Positions 27,673-36,050 of a DNA stretch of 64,000 nucleotides are shown piece after piece (the first letter of the stretch is position 1; every line of letters starts with the position of its first letter). The notes beneath the pieces are model-generated. The model made no database searches. It was not told where the DNA came from and saw only the letters and a program-made list of their open reading frames with translations. Source of the DNA: Rhizobium sp. NFR07 (GTDB lineage: Bacteria; Pseudomonadota; Alphaproteobacteria; Rhizobiales; Rhizobiaceae). The stretch is from contig NZ_FOKM01000023.1 of NCBI RefSeq assembly GCF_900111905.1, positions 1 through 64,000 of the forward strand, written 5' to 3'. The position numbers and the translations under genes were made by a program.

Positions 27673-29760
27673 TCAGAATTCGTCCCAATCATCAGCGCCG
27701 CGAGAGCCGCCGCCGACTGCTGCAGCCGTCTTCGTCCCGAACGCATCTGCAAGCCTGTCGACCATGCCGCGGGCCGGTGAAGTCTTGGGCAGGGAATTCT
27801 CGCCGGCAGCCTTGACCGAGGCCATGCGGCGCAGGTCGGCTTTCAGCGACTGGGCGGTCGCGGAGAGCGGTGGGGATGCGGATCGGTGCGCTTCACCTCG
27901 CGCTTGCCCGGCTCCTGCCGGCGTGCCACCCTGGAAGCCGCCCCGTTGCGTCTGCGCAGCCTCACCCTCAGCGCCGAGTTCGAAGCGCGATACGAGCTCC
28001 CTCAGGCGTCCCGCCTCGTTGGCGAGCGTCGCACCGGCAGCATTGGCTTCTTCCACCATTGCGGCGTTCTGCTGGGTCACGTGGTCCATCTGGTTGACGG
28101 CATTGTTGACCTCCGCCAGACCCGTAGACTGTTCTCGTGCCGAGGTGGCGATGGCGTCCATATGCTGGTTGATCGTCACGATATAGGCTTCGATCGTCTT
28201 CAGCGCAGTGCCGGTGGCACTCACCAGCTTCACGCCATTGTCGACTTCCGCGGACGAATTGCGGATCAGGTCCTTGATCTCCTTTGCGGCGGTTGCCGAG
28301 CGCTGGGCGAGTTCACGCACCTCCTGGGCAACGACGGCAAAGCCCTTGCCCGCCTCCCCTGCCCGCGCCGCTTCGACGCCGGCATTGAGAGCCAGGAGAT
28401 TGGTCTGGAAGGCGATGTCGTCGATCACCCCGATAATGTTGGAGATCTGGCCGGACGACTGTTCGATATGGCCCATGGCGGCAACCGCATCGGCCACCAC
28501 GGCGCCGGACTGGCGGGCGCTGTCATTGGCCTGGATCGCCACGCCGCGCGCCTCGTCGGCGCGCTTCGATGCGTTGGAGACATTGGCTGTTATCTCGTCC
28601 AGCGCGGCCGCCGTCTCTTCCAGCGAGGCTGCCTGCTGCTCTGTGCGCTTCGACAGGTCGTCGGCGCTGTGGCTCACCTCGCGGGCGCCGCTGTCGATCG
28701 AACCGGTGGCGCTCGCAACAGCAGCCATCGTCTCGCGCAGCTGGTCGACGGTACGATTGAAATCCGCCCGCAGCCCTTCGAAATCATGGGCGAAGTTTTT
28801 GGTCAGGCGGAAGCTGAGGTCGCCCGCCGACAGATGCTTCAGCCCTTCGGCCAACCCTTGCGTCGCCTCGGCCATGGCCGCTGCGCGCTCGCGCTCCTGA
28901 TTGGCATTTTTCTGCTGCTGTTCCTCGCTCTCGTTGCGTTGCGCCTCCGCATCCGCTTCGAGCGCCCGGGTGCGCAATCCGTTCTCCTTGAACACCTGCA
29001 CCGCCCGCGCCATGCCGCCGATCTCGTCGCGGCGTGCGGCATCGGGAATCTCTGCGGAAAGATCGCCTCCCGAAAGTCGTCCCATCGCATCACCCAGCGC
29101 CTGGATCGGACGCACCAGCCATGCCCTGATGGCGACAAAGCTGACCGAGGAGATAACCAGCAGGGCGATCACGACGCCGCCGATCGTCGCCCAGTAGATG
29201 GTGCGGGAATCGGCGGTCAGCTCGGCGCTGCTGTCGCTGGCGCCCTTGGTCAGCTGGTCGACCTTGTCGTTCAGCGCCTTGGACATGACCTGGAACTGCG
29301 GCTGGCATTCGCGGAAGAACACGTCCATCGCGCTCTTCATGTCGAGATAGGTGAGCGCCTTCGTGCCGAGCGTCACCGCGCTGCCGCAGGATTGGTCGAG
29401 CACATTGACGGCCTGCGCCTTCAGCTCGGCCATCGCGCCGTCGCCTGGAAGTGCCGCGGCAGCCCGATCGACATAACCAATGAAGGACTGGCGGGCCGAA
29501 GCCAACTCCTCGACTGCCTTCTTCTCCTGCTCCTTGTTCGACGTCAGCAGGATATCGCCGACGGCGCCGCGGATGGTCTGGAACGTCTGGCTCGCCCGCG
29601 ACAGCGAGGTCGAGGCTTCGCCTTCCGCCGTCACGAGGTGATAATAATGCGCGTCGACCCTGAGGATCTGGCTGCCCGCATAATAGGCGAGTGCCAGGGT
29701 GAACAGGCCGAAGGACGCAAGCAGCACGAAGAACTTGCCGGTGATCGAAATGTTTTTCAT
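27673..29760 (-). CDS. Methyl-accepting chemotaxis protein
   Basis: A 695-residue transmembrane chemoreceptor. TM1 at about residues 10-30, a roughly 155-residue periplasmic four-helix domain (two Cys, in SCGSAV and ECQP, that could form a disulfide), TM2 at about 188-210, HAMP (VRPIQALGDAMGRLSGGDLS), a second HAMP-like stretch (LKHLSAGDLSFRLTKNF), then the MA signalling domain with the highly conserved hairpin IGVIDDIAFQTNLLALNAGVE-type tip. The protein ends in DDWDEF, an xWxxF pentapeptide likely to tether CheR/CheB. The start is the ATG at 29760, immediately before TM1; the frame runs further upstream without domain support. Confidence 0.95.
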   Translation of the reverse strand: MKNISITGKFFVLLASFGLFTLALAYYAGSQILRVDAHYYHLVTAEGEASTSLSRASQTFQTIRGAVGDILLTSNKEQEKKAVEELASARQSFIGYVDRAAAALPGDGAMAELKAQAVNVLDQSCGSAVTLGTKALTYLDMKSAMDVFFRECQPQFQVMSKALNDKVDQLTKGASDSSAELTADSRTIYWATIGGVVIALLVISSVSFVAIRAWLVRPIQALGDAMGRLSGGDLSAEIPDAARRDEIGGMARAVQVFKENGLRTRALEADAEAQRNESEEQQQKNANQERERAAAMAEATQGLAEGLKHLSAGDLSFRLTKNFAHDFEGLRADFNRTVDQLRETMAAVASATGSIDSGAREVSHSADDLSKRTEQQAASLEETAAALDEITANVSNASKRADEARGVAIQANDSARQSGAVVADAVAAMGHIEQSSGQISNIIGVIDDIAFQTNLLALNAGVEAARAGEAGKGFAVVAQEVRELAQRSATAAKEIKDLIRNSSAEVDNGVKLVSATGTALKTIEAYIVTINQHMDAIATSAREQSTGLAEVNNAVNQMDHVTQQNAAMVEEANAAGATLANEAGRLRELVSRFELGAEGEAAQTQRGGFQGGTPAGAGQARGEAHRSASPPLSATAQSLKADLRRMASVKAAGENSLPKTSPARGMVDRLADAFGTKTAAAVGGGSRGADDWDEF

Positions 29761-30066
29761 CGCAAACCCATGACGCGTGAAGGACGAAGCGTGAAGGCAA
29801 GGCGGCCCGACCCATCGAAAAGCCGATGGTCGCATATGCTGCAATGACGTTCCCCACTCCCAAGAACGCGAACATTCTAGCGCTACAACTTTTACCATGG
29901 GTTAAAAACGCCGCTCCTCATGCAACCTTTCGGGGATAAATATGACATGGCCGGCGGGTGAGGAGGCAACGTGTGAATTACCGTTTGGTCATATGTTCCG
30001 GCTAGTATCCCCGACCATCGAGGTCGCCCCTGTAAGCATGGGGGCCGGGCAGCAGGTGCGCGACAC
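29761..30066. other. Intergenic region upstream of the chemoreceptor
   Basis: 306 bp without a convincing gene. TTTA-N7-TTAA at 29891-29905 resembles a CtrA site (one mismatch) and lies about 130 bp upstream of the divergently read chemoreceptor start. Otherwise nothing is assigned. Confidence 0.4.
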
Positions 30067-30303
30067 ATGGCACAGTATAAATACCCACCCCACCTCGTCG
30101 AGGTGAAGTCCTGGGCCTTCGATCAGGAATGGAAGCCCGGTCAGGTGGTCAAGAATGCCGGCATCTACCGCTGTCGCACCTGCGGCGACGAGATCGTCGT
30201 CGACAAGGGCGCCGCCATTCCGAGCCATCACCACGAGCATACCCTGCTCGGGCCGGTCGTCTGGCAGCTTCTCGTCTTCGCCCAGAAACATCCCGGGCGG
30301 TAA
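30067..30303 (+). CDS. Small zinc-ribbon-like protein, 78 aa
   Basis: Unrecognised family. It begins MAQYKYPPHLVEVKSWAF and contains a CRTCGDEIVV knuckle followed by an SHHHEHT cluster about 18 residues later, which could complete a C2H2-type zinc site. There is no membrane span. The coding region keeps the local codon bias and is bounded by a transcription terminator at 30323-30345. The ribosome-binding site is weak. Reported as a probable gene. Confidence 0.55.
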   Translation: MAQYKYPPHLVEVKSWAFDQEWKPGQVVKNAGIYRCRTCGDEIVVDKGAAIPSHHHEHTLLGPVVWQLLVFAQKHPGR

Positions 30304-30322
30304 CTCGGCCTCTCCAACGAAA

Positions 30323-30345
30323 AAGCCGCCCATCACGGGCGGCTT
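30323..30345 (-). terminator. Terminator of the DUF1328 gene
   Basis: Perfect 9-bp stem AAGCCGCCC-ATCAC-GGGCGGCTT, followed on the minus strand by TTTCGTT; 36 bp after the DUF1328 stop. Confidence 0.75.
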
Positions 30346-30380
30346 CGTCATCTCGAAAGCCGTTCGGGATCTCTCGTGGC

Positions 30381-30554
30381 CTACATGATCGCGCTGCCAG
30401 CCATCAGGGCCAGCACGAGGAAGACCAGGAAGATCACCAGCGCGATGAAGAAGAGAATCTTTGCGATCCCGGCCGTCGCGGCGGAAATCCCGGAAAAGCC
30501 GAGGAAACCGGAAATCAGGGAAATAACGAGGAAAATCAGGGCCCATTTCAGCAT
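30381..30554 (-). CDS. DUF1328 (YtjA-like) small membrane protein
   Basis: A 57-residue peptide MLKWALIFLVISLISGFLGF... with two hydrophobic segments (about 3-24 and 31-52) separated by GISAATAGIAKI, matching the DUF1328 family of small stress-related membrane proteins. It starts at ATG 30554 and ends with TAG at 30381-30383. A GGAAC-N17-CGTT promoter lies 30 bp upstream, so it is probably a general-stress-response gene. The frame is too short for typical gene callers but is well supported by family resemblance, a promoter and a terminator. Confidence 0.85.
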   Translation of the reverse strand: MLKWALIFLVISLISGFLGFSGISAATAGIAKILFFIALVIFLVFLVLALMAGSAIM

Positions 30555-30585
30555 GGATTTTGTCCTTCAGGTTGGATGGCCGGAT

Positions 30586-30611
30586 AACGTCTTGCGAATG
30601 TTCCCGGTTCC
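30586..30611 (-). promoter_or_regulatory. EcfG-type general stress promoter of the DUF1328 gene
   Basis: On the minus strand GGAAC (30611-30607), 17-bp spacer, CGTT (30589-30586): an exact match to the alphaproteobacterial sigma-EcfG consensus GGAAC-N16-17-CGTT, at a suitable distance from the start codon at 30554. Confidence 0.7.
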
Positions 30612-30627
30612 AAGCGCTGGAACAAAA

Positions 30628-31662
30628 TCAGGCGAAGACGTGCGCCTTGCCCGAAACCTGAAGGCCGATCTCTTCACCGATCGGTAAATCCCTCGAACTC
30701 GGCACCTCGATCGTCAGTGTTATCCCCTGGTCGTCGCACAGGACGATACGCAGCTCCGAAGCCGATCCGCGGAACCCCGCCTCGGCCACCTTCGCCCTCA
30801 CGCCGCCTTCGCCCTCGACGAGGCCGATCTGCTCCGGCCGCAGCATGATAGTCGCCTGGCCGGCAAAACCATTGGCGACATCTGCCGGCAGACGGCCGAG
30901 AGCGCAATCCGCATGGCCGTCGCCGATCGTCGCCGGCAGGATGATCGCCTCGCCGAGAAATGCCGCGGTGGCCGGATCGACCGGCCGACCGTAGACCTCG
31001 CGCGGCGGGCCGAACTGCATCAGCCTGCCCGCGCGCATCACCGCCACCTGGTCGGCAAAGGCCAGCGCCTCGGCCTGGTCGTGCGTGACGAGCAGGGTCG
31101 CGATCCCTTCCGCCCGCAGCACATCGCCGACGGCCTTGCGCGTTGTCGCACGAAGGCCGGTGTCGAGCGCCGAGAACGGCTCGTCGAGCAGCATCAACCG
31201 CGGCTTGCGGGCAAGCGCACGGGCAAGCGCCACGCGCTGCTGCTGGCCGCCGGAAAGTTCGTCCGGTCGGCGCGTCAGCATCGAGCGATCGAGCCCGACC
31301 ATCTCCATCAGTTCCCCCGCCCTCGCCTGCCTGATGGCGGCATCCTCCGTCATGCCGAAGGTGATGTTGCCGGCGACGGAAAGATGCGGAAACAGGCATC
31401 CGTCCTGCGCCACGATGCCGATATTGCGCTTGTGCGCCGGCACCGCTGCGGCACCGTCAACAACGGGCTCGCCATCGATCGCAATCCGCCCGGCATCCGC
31501 AGCCTCGAAACCTGCGATGAGACGCAGCAGCGTGGTCTTGCCGCAACCGGATGGGCCGACAACGACGGTGCGGCTGCCGCCCGCGATATCGAGATCGATC
31601 CCGTCGAGCGCCGTCACCGGCCCGAACTGTTTCCGCAATGCACGAATTTCGACAAAACTCAT
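30628..31662 (-). CDS. Ferric-iron-type ABC transporter ATP-binding protein
   Basis: A 344-residue ATPase (FbpC/AfuC type) that energises iron import through the neighbouring permease. Walker A GPSGCGKTTLL (about residue 37-47), Q-loop GIVAQDGCLFPHLSV, signature LSGGQQQRVALARAL, Walker B LMLLDEPFSALD and H-loop LVTHDQAEAL are all intact. The C-terminal 100 residues form a TOBE-type domain (MLRPEQIGLVEGEGG). The ATG at 31662 overlaps the permease stop by 4 bp. An upstream open frame continues but lacks domain support. Last gene of the three-gene operon. Confidence 0.93.
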   Translation of the reverse strand: MSFVEIRALRKQFGPVTALDGIDLDIAGGSRTVVVGPSGCGKTTLLRLIAGFEAADAGRIAIDGEPVVDGAAAVPAHKRNIGIVAQDGCLFPHLSVAGNITFGMTEDAAIRQARAGELMEMVGLDRSMLTRRPDELSGGQQQRVALARALARKPRLMLLDEPFSALDTGLRATTRKAVGDVLRAEGIATLLVTHDQAEALAFADQVAVMRAGRLMQFGPPREVYGRPVDPATAAFLGEAIILPATIGDGHADCALGRLPADVANGFAGQATIMLRPEQIGLVEGEGGVRAKVAEAGFRGSASELRIVLCDDQGITLTIEVPSSRDLPIGEEIGLQVSGKAHVFA

Positions 31663-33227
31663 CGGCCGGCGATCTTCTTCGATTGGTGATGGAGGAGCGC
31701 CGTCATCGGCAGGGAAAACAAAATCATCAGCAGCGCATAGGGTGCGGCACCGGCATAGTCGATCTCGCTGGTCAGCGCCCAGAACGCCATGGCAAGCGTG
31801 CGCGTGCCGTTCGGCGCCAGCATCTGCGTCGCGGTCAGTTCGTTCATGATGCCGAGGGAGGAAAGCGCCACGCCGGCGGCAGCGCCGGGCGCGGCCAGCC
31901 GCACCGTCGTTGCCCACAGCGCCCGTGCAGGCGAGCGGCCTAGACTCGCCGCCGCCTGTTCCAGCTCGGCCGGCACCTGGGCAATGCTGGCACGCAGGCT
32001 GATGAGCGCCCGCGGCAGGAACATGATCATGTAGGCGATGACGATGGTCGCCACGGTCTGGTAAAGCGGCAGCGCCACCCGCACCGTGATCGTCACCAGC
32101 GCCAGCGCCACGACGACACCCGGCATCGAGCTCGCCAGATAATAGCAGCCCTCGATCACCCGGCTGCGGCGGCTCGGACGACGGACGGAAAGCCAGGCGA
32201 TCGGCAGTGCCGCAGCCGTCGTCGCAAGCCCGCCGACAAGGCAGATGACCAGCGTCTGGCCGAGCGCCAGCCCGATCTCGTCCATCCGCCAGATCGCCGC
32301 GCCCCCGGCCACCAGCCAGCGCGACAAGGTGAGCGCCGGAACGCCGAGCGCGAAGAAGACGGCCGCGATGGGCAGGAGAAGGCAAGGATAGCGCCATGCG
32401 CCGAGTGAGGTCCTGCGTACCTGCCGTGCAACGCCCGGACCGATGCGGGCATAACGCCGCCTGCCCCTCAAGCCCGCGTCGACCGCCAGAAGCACGAGGC
32501 AGCAGAGAACCAGCACCAGCGCCAGCATGTTGGCGGCAACGCCGTTATAGGTCGACTGGAACTGGTCGACGATCGCGGTGGTAAAGGTGTCGAAGCGGAT
32601 CATCGCATAGAGCCCGTATTCGGCAAGCAGATGCAGGCCCACCAGAAGACCGCCGCCGAGGATCGAGAGGCGCAGCTGCGGCAGCACGACACGACGGAAG
32701 ACCGCCGCATCGGAAAGCCCGAGCGACGCCGCCTGATCTTCGAGCGCCGGATCGAGAAGCCGCAGAGCCGCCGAGATCGGCAGGTAGAGAAACGGGAAAT
32801 AGGCGGTCACGGAGATGGCGATCCCCGCGGGCAACCCGTGGAAGCCCGGCCAGAGGCCGATCCAGGCATAGGAATGCACGAAGGCCGGAATGGCGAGCGG
32901 CGCGACGCAGAGCACCGACCAGAACCGCGCGAACGGCAGATCGCTGCGTTCCGTCAGCCAGGCAAGCACTGTCGCGAGGATCATGGTGACCGGCACGGTA
33001 ACGATCACGAGCAGCAGCGTGTTGCCCATCAGCTCGCCGACCCGCGGCCGGAAGATGAGCTGTGACGCCGTCTCCCATCCCGTCACAGCCGTCGCCCAGA
33101 AGACGAAGCCGAGCGGCATCAGCGCGAAAAGCGCGATCACGATGGCGATCAGATAGGTCCCCCGCGTGCCCGCCAGAAACCAGGGTCGCGACACGAGCAT
33201 GGGTCTGTTGTCTACGAATGACGTCAT
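31659..33227 (-). CDS. Ferric-iron-type ABC transporter permease (fused two-domain)
   Basis: A 522-residue permease with two consecutive binding-protein-dependent transport domains, as in FbpB/AfuB/SfuB. About 12 membrane segments. The EAA-type loops appear once per half: QAASLGLSDAAVFRRVVLPQ and QAAASLGRSPARALWATTVR. ATG 33227 (MTSFVDNRPMLV) precedes the first membrane segment and is preferred to the frame opening at 33290. It overlaps the ATPase start by 4 bp downstream and is separated from the binding-protein gene by a 179-bp spacer made of inverted repeats. Confidence 0.92.
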   Translation of the reverse strand: MTSFVDNRPMLVSRPWFLAGTRGTYLIAIVIALFALMPLGFVFWATAVTGWETASQLIFRPRVGELMGNTLLLVIVTVPVTMILATVLAWLTERSDLPFARFWSVLCVAPLAIPAFVHSYAWIGLWPGFHGLPAGIAISVTAYFPFLYLPISAALRLLDPALEDQAASLGLSDAAVFRRVVLPQLRLSILGGGLLVGLHLLAEYGLYAMIRFDTFTTAIVDQFQSTYNGVAANMLALVLVLCCLVLLAVDAGLRGRRRYARIGPGVARQVRRTSLGAWRYPCLLLPIAAVFFALGVPALTLSRWLVAGGAAIWRMDEIGLALGQTLVICLVGGLATTAAALPIAWLSVRRPSRRSRVIEGCYYLASSMPGVVVALALVTITVRVALPLYQTVATIVIAYMIMFLPRALISLRASIAQVPAELEQAAASLGRSPARALWATTVRLAAPGAAAGVALSSLGIMNELTATQMLAPNGTRTLAMAFWALTSEIDYAGAAPYALLMILFSLPMTALLHHQSKKIAGR

Positions 33228-33239
33228 GGAATACCTAGA

Positions 33240-33284
33240 GCATGTCGCGCAAAAGTGCCCAGCGGTTTTGCGGCAACGACATGC
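33240..33284. repeat. Rhizobial REP/RIME-type palindrome
   Basis: GCATGTCG...GCAAAAGTG...CGGTTTTGC...CGACATGC: an inverted repeat whose sequence I recall as a dispersed rhizobial intergenic palindrome (GCATGTCG.GCAAAAGTG...GCGGTTTTGCG..AACGACATGC). It lies between the iron binding-protein and permease genes, 12 bp upstream of the permease start. Confidence 0.7.
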
Positions 33285-33297
33285 GATCATGCAAAGA

Positions 33298-33381
33298 CTT
33301 GAGGCGTGCGGAGCGACCCCGTAAGGAGCGCGACACGCTTCAAGACAGACGAGACATCGCAGGTACGCCCTGCGATGTCTC
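33298..33381. repeat. Two further stem-loops in the iron operon spacer
   Basis: CTTGAGGCGTG (33298-33308) pairs with CACGCTTCAAG (33334-33344) with one G.U-type mismatch. A perfect 13-bp stem GAGACATCGCAGG / CCTGCGATGTCTC spans 33351-33381 with a 5-nt loop. No T-run follows on the minus strand, so these look like mRNA-stabilising or attenuating hairpins rather than a terminator. Confidence 0.6.
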
Positions 33382-33406
33382 CGTGCAACTGGAATTGCGT
33401 GCCGGT

Positions 33407-34429
33407 TTAAAGGATGCCGGCGGCGGTCAGCATGTCGGTGACCTTGGCATTGTTGAGCTCGGTCGGCTCGACCTTCGGTGCCTGCAGGTCGGCGAGCGGC
33501 ACCAGCGCCTTGTTGGAGGCCTCATCCTTGCCGACCGCATATTCGAACGACGTGCCGTCACGCAGGATCTTCTGGCCGCCCTTGCCGGCAACCCACTTCA
33601 GGAAGGCCTGCGCCTGTTCCTTGTGCTTCGAGGACGCCAGAATACCGCCGCCCGAGATCGACACGAAGGCGCCCGGATCCTGGTTCTTGAAGTAGTGCAG
33701 CGAGACGTTCTTGCTGTTCTCGCCGGTCTTCGCCTGATCGCCGAAATAATAGTAATGATAGATGACCGCGCCTTCGATCTGGCCGGCATTGACGGCCTTC
33801 ATCGCGGTGGAGTTGCCGCGGATTGCGGTGAAGTTTTCCTTCATGCCCTTCAGCCACGCGGCGGTCTCTTCTTCGCCCTTCAGCTGCAGCAGCGCACCGA
33901 CGATCGCCTGGAAATCGGCGCCCGACGGAGAAGCGGCCCAGCGGCCCTTCCATTCCGGCTTGGCGAGATCCATCATCGACTTCGGCAGTTTGTCTTCCGT
34001 CAGCTTCGTCTTGTCATAGGCAAACACGGTCGAGCGGGCGGCAATGCCGGTCCAGTGGCCATTGGCCGGGCGGAACTGTTCCGGTACCTCATCCAGCGTC
34101 GCCTTGTCGAGCGGCTCGAACAGGCCCTTGCCGTCCACCAGCGCCATGGCCGGCGAATTTTCGGTCAGGAACAAGTCGGCAGGCGAATTGGCGCCTTCCT
34201 GGACGATCTGGTTGGCAATTTCCATGTCGGAACCGTTGCGGATCGTCACCACGATGCCGGTCTCTTCGGTGAACGCGTCCACCCACTCCTTGGTCAGCCC
34301 TTCGTGCTGCGCGTTATAGATGGTGAGGCTGTCGGCCACCTGGGCCGATGCGGGCGTGGAAAGACCGAGAACGGCCAGAACCGACAAGACAGGCGCAGCG
34401 CCAGCCAGGAAGATGGAAGAAGTTTTCAA
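33407..34429 (-). CDS. Ferric-iron-type ABC transporter periplasmic binding protein
   Basis: A 340-residue binding protein (FbpA/AfuA/SfuA type). After a signal peptide (KTSSIFLAGAAPVLSVLAVL, cleavage near PASAQ) the mature part starts LTIYNAQHEGLTKEWVDAF, typical of the family. The YHYYYFGDQAK segment holds the paired tyrosines that bind Fe(III) in this family. I choose a TTG start at 34429, with GGAGG 5 nt upstream: it gives a clean signal peptide and the usual length. The alternative ATG at 34555 adds 42 residues with no signal character. An AT-rich GAA-N3-TTC dyad at 34532-34540 could be an iron-responsive site. Confidence 0.88.
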   Translation of the reverse strand: MKTSSIFLAGAAPVLSVLAVLGLSTPASAQVADSLTIYNAQHEGLTKEWVDAFTEETGIVVTIRNGSDMEIANQIVQEGANSPADLFLTENSPAMALVDGKGLFEPLDKATLDEVPEQFRPANGHWTGIAARSTVFAYDKTKLTEDKLPKSMMDLAKPEWKGRWAASPSGADFQAIVGALLQLKGEEETAAWLKGMKENFTAIRGNSTAMKAVNAGQIEGAVIYHYYYFGDQAKTGENSKNVSLHYFKNQDPGAFVSISGGGILASSKHKEQAQAFLKWVAGKGGQKILRDGTSFEYAVGKDEASNKALVPLADLQAPKVEPTELNNAKVTDMLTAAGIL

Positions 34430-34631
34430 AATCGCCTCCGCGAATGATTTGGAAAAGGCTCCGACCGAGACCGGCGAGCCATGATCGGCCACTCTCCGGC
34501 GGTCGACAACGGGGTAAACACCGGACTTTGAGAAATATTCGATTTTTTTACTCATCTTTTCTCATCGCTCTGGACGCGGCTCGCCGAACGGCGTTAAGCG
34601 GTGATAAACTGGGCGGCAGGACGCCAGCATC

Positions 34632-35171
34632 ATGGAGGCGGCAATCGCCAGTGAACAGGAAATCAGGACCGGCTTGAGCGAGCACGTCGCGCGGCTTTGG
34701 CGCTACGGCCTGACGCTGTCGCATCACCGCGACACGGCCGATGATCTCGTCCAGGCGACCTGCCTCAGGGCGCTGGAGCGGGCGGCGCAATTCGCCTCCG
34801 GCACCCGGCTCGATCACTGGCTCTTCTCCATCCTCCATTCGATCTGGCTGAACGAGGTGCGCTCACGCCGCGTGCGCCAGGGTCAGGGTTTCGTCGAGGC
34901 GGCCGAGGTGCTGACGTTCGACGGCGCCGCCGACACCGAGACCCATATCCTCGCCATCCAGGTGATGAACCACGTCCATGCCCTGCCCGAGGCGCAGCGT
35001 TCGGCGGTATTCCTCTGCTATGTCGAGGGCCTGTCCTACCGGGAAGTGGCCGAGGTCCTGCAGATCCCGATCGGCACCGTCATGAGCCGGCTGGCCGCCG
35101 CCCGTGCCCGCATCGCCGAGGTCACAGCGCCCAAATCTCCCGCCCTCCCAACCCGGGAGAAGGCGAAATGA
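34632..35171 (+). CDS. ECF-family RNA polymerase sigma factor
   Basis: A 179-residue sigma factor with region 2 (LSHHRDTADDLVQATCLRAL, HWLFSILHSIWLNEVRSRRV) and region 4 (LPEAQRSAVFLCYVEGLSYR, EVAEVLQIPIGTVMSRLAAA). ECF factors direct transcription of small stress regulons. Its stop overlaps the start of the anti-sigma gene by 4 bp (ATGA). It is divergent from the iron transporter operon; shared iron control is possible but not shown. Confidence 0.93.
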   Translation: MEAAIASEQEIRTGLSEHVARLWRYGLTLSHHRDTADDLVQATCLRALERAAQFASGTRLDHWLFSILHSIWLNEVRSRRVRQGQGFVEAAEVLTFDGAADTETHILAIQVMNHVHALPEAQRSAVFLCYVEGLSYREVAEVLQIPIGTVMSRLAAARARIAEVTAPKSPALPTREKAK

Positions 35172-35980
35172 GCGTCAAACCGACCGACGAAATGCTGACC
35201 GCCTATCTCGACGGAGAACTGGCAGCCGCCGATCGCGCCTCTCTCGAAGCGACGATGGCAGGCGATGGCGCCGCCGCGAACCGGCTGCGTTTCCTCAGCC
35301 ACGGCAACCTCGCCTATGCCGAAGCCTTCGCGCCGATGCTTGACGAGGCACCGCGGAAAAAGCTGGAAGCCATGCTGGCGGACCTATCCGCGCCAAAAGC
35401 CAGGCCGGCCGCGGAAGCTCACCTTGCTTCACCGCGCATCGGTCGACGCGGCTTGATCGCGGCCGCCATCGGCTGTCTTGCCGCAGGCGTCGTCGCAGAC
35501 CGCGCCTTCCTCGCGCTTCGCTCCTCGCTTTTCGAAGACGAGGATGCAGCACTCCGCCAGGAAGTGGCCGAATATCTGGCGCTCTATACGGCGGATTCAC
35601 TCACCCATGCCCCATCCAGCACCGCCGAGCGCGAGGCTCAGCTTAAATTCGCCGGCCAGCGCCTCGGCCTGCCGCTCGATCCCGCCGCCATGAACCTCGG
35701 CGACCTGCAGATGCGCCGGGCCCAGATCCTGGAATATGACGGCAAGCCACTCGGCCAGATCCTCTATCTCGACCCGGCCCACGGCCCCGTCGCGCTCTGC
35801 ATCGTCGCCGCATCCTCCGGCGCAAAACCGATCACCCGCGAACGCCGCGGCGGCCTCAACCTCATCTACTGGTCGAGCCCAACACACAGCTTCGTCATGG
35901 CCGCCCGCAATCCGATGGAAGATCTGACCGCAAGGGCTGAGCAAATGCAGGCGGAATTGGCGGGCCGCAGCCGGGCGTGA
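35168..35980 (+). CDS. Putative anti-sigma factor, single membrane span
   Basis: A 270-residue protein translationally coupled to the ECF sigma gene. Its N-terminus (DEMLTAYLDGELAAADRASL) is the typical start of anti-sigma domains, but the zinc HxxxCxxC motif of ZAS proteins is absent. A transmembrane segment is predicted at about residues 94-113 (GLIAAAIGCLAAGVVADRAF), followed by a roughly 150-residue periplasmic domain that may sense the signal. Function is inferred from operon position and N-terminal resemblance. Confidence 0.8.
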   Translation: MSVKPTDEMLTAYLDGELAAADRASLEATMAGDGAAANRLRFLSHGNLAYAEAFAPMLDEAPRKKLEAMLADLSAPKARPAAEAHLASPRIGRRGLIAAAIGCLAAGVVADRAFLALRSSLFEDEDAALRQEVAEYLALYTADSLTHAPSSTAEREAQLKFAGQRLGLPLDPAAMNLGDLQMRRAQILEYDGKPLGQILYLDPAHGPVALCIVAASSGAKPITRERRGGLNLIYWSSPTHSFVMAARNPMEDLTARAEQMQAELAGRSRA

Positions 35981-36050
35981 TGCTCCATGTCCCTGTTCCC
36001 GAACGAATCAGCTATTGCTGATCGAACACATCGGGAACGTCGGAAGCGGA

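Noticed and set aside
34532..34540. GAA-N3-TTC dyad as an Irr/RirA iron box
   Set aside because: Flanks do not match the full consensus sites I know; mentioned only as supporting context for the TTG start.
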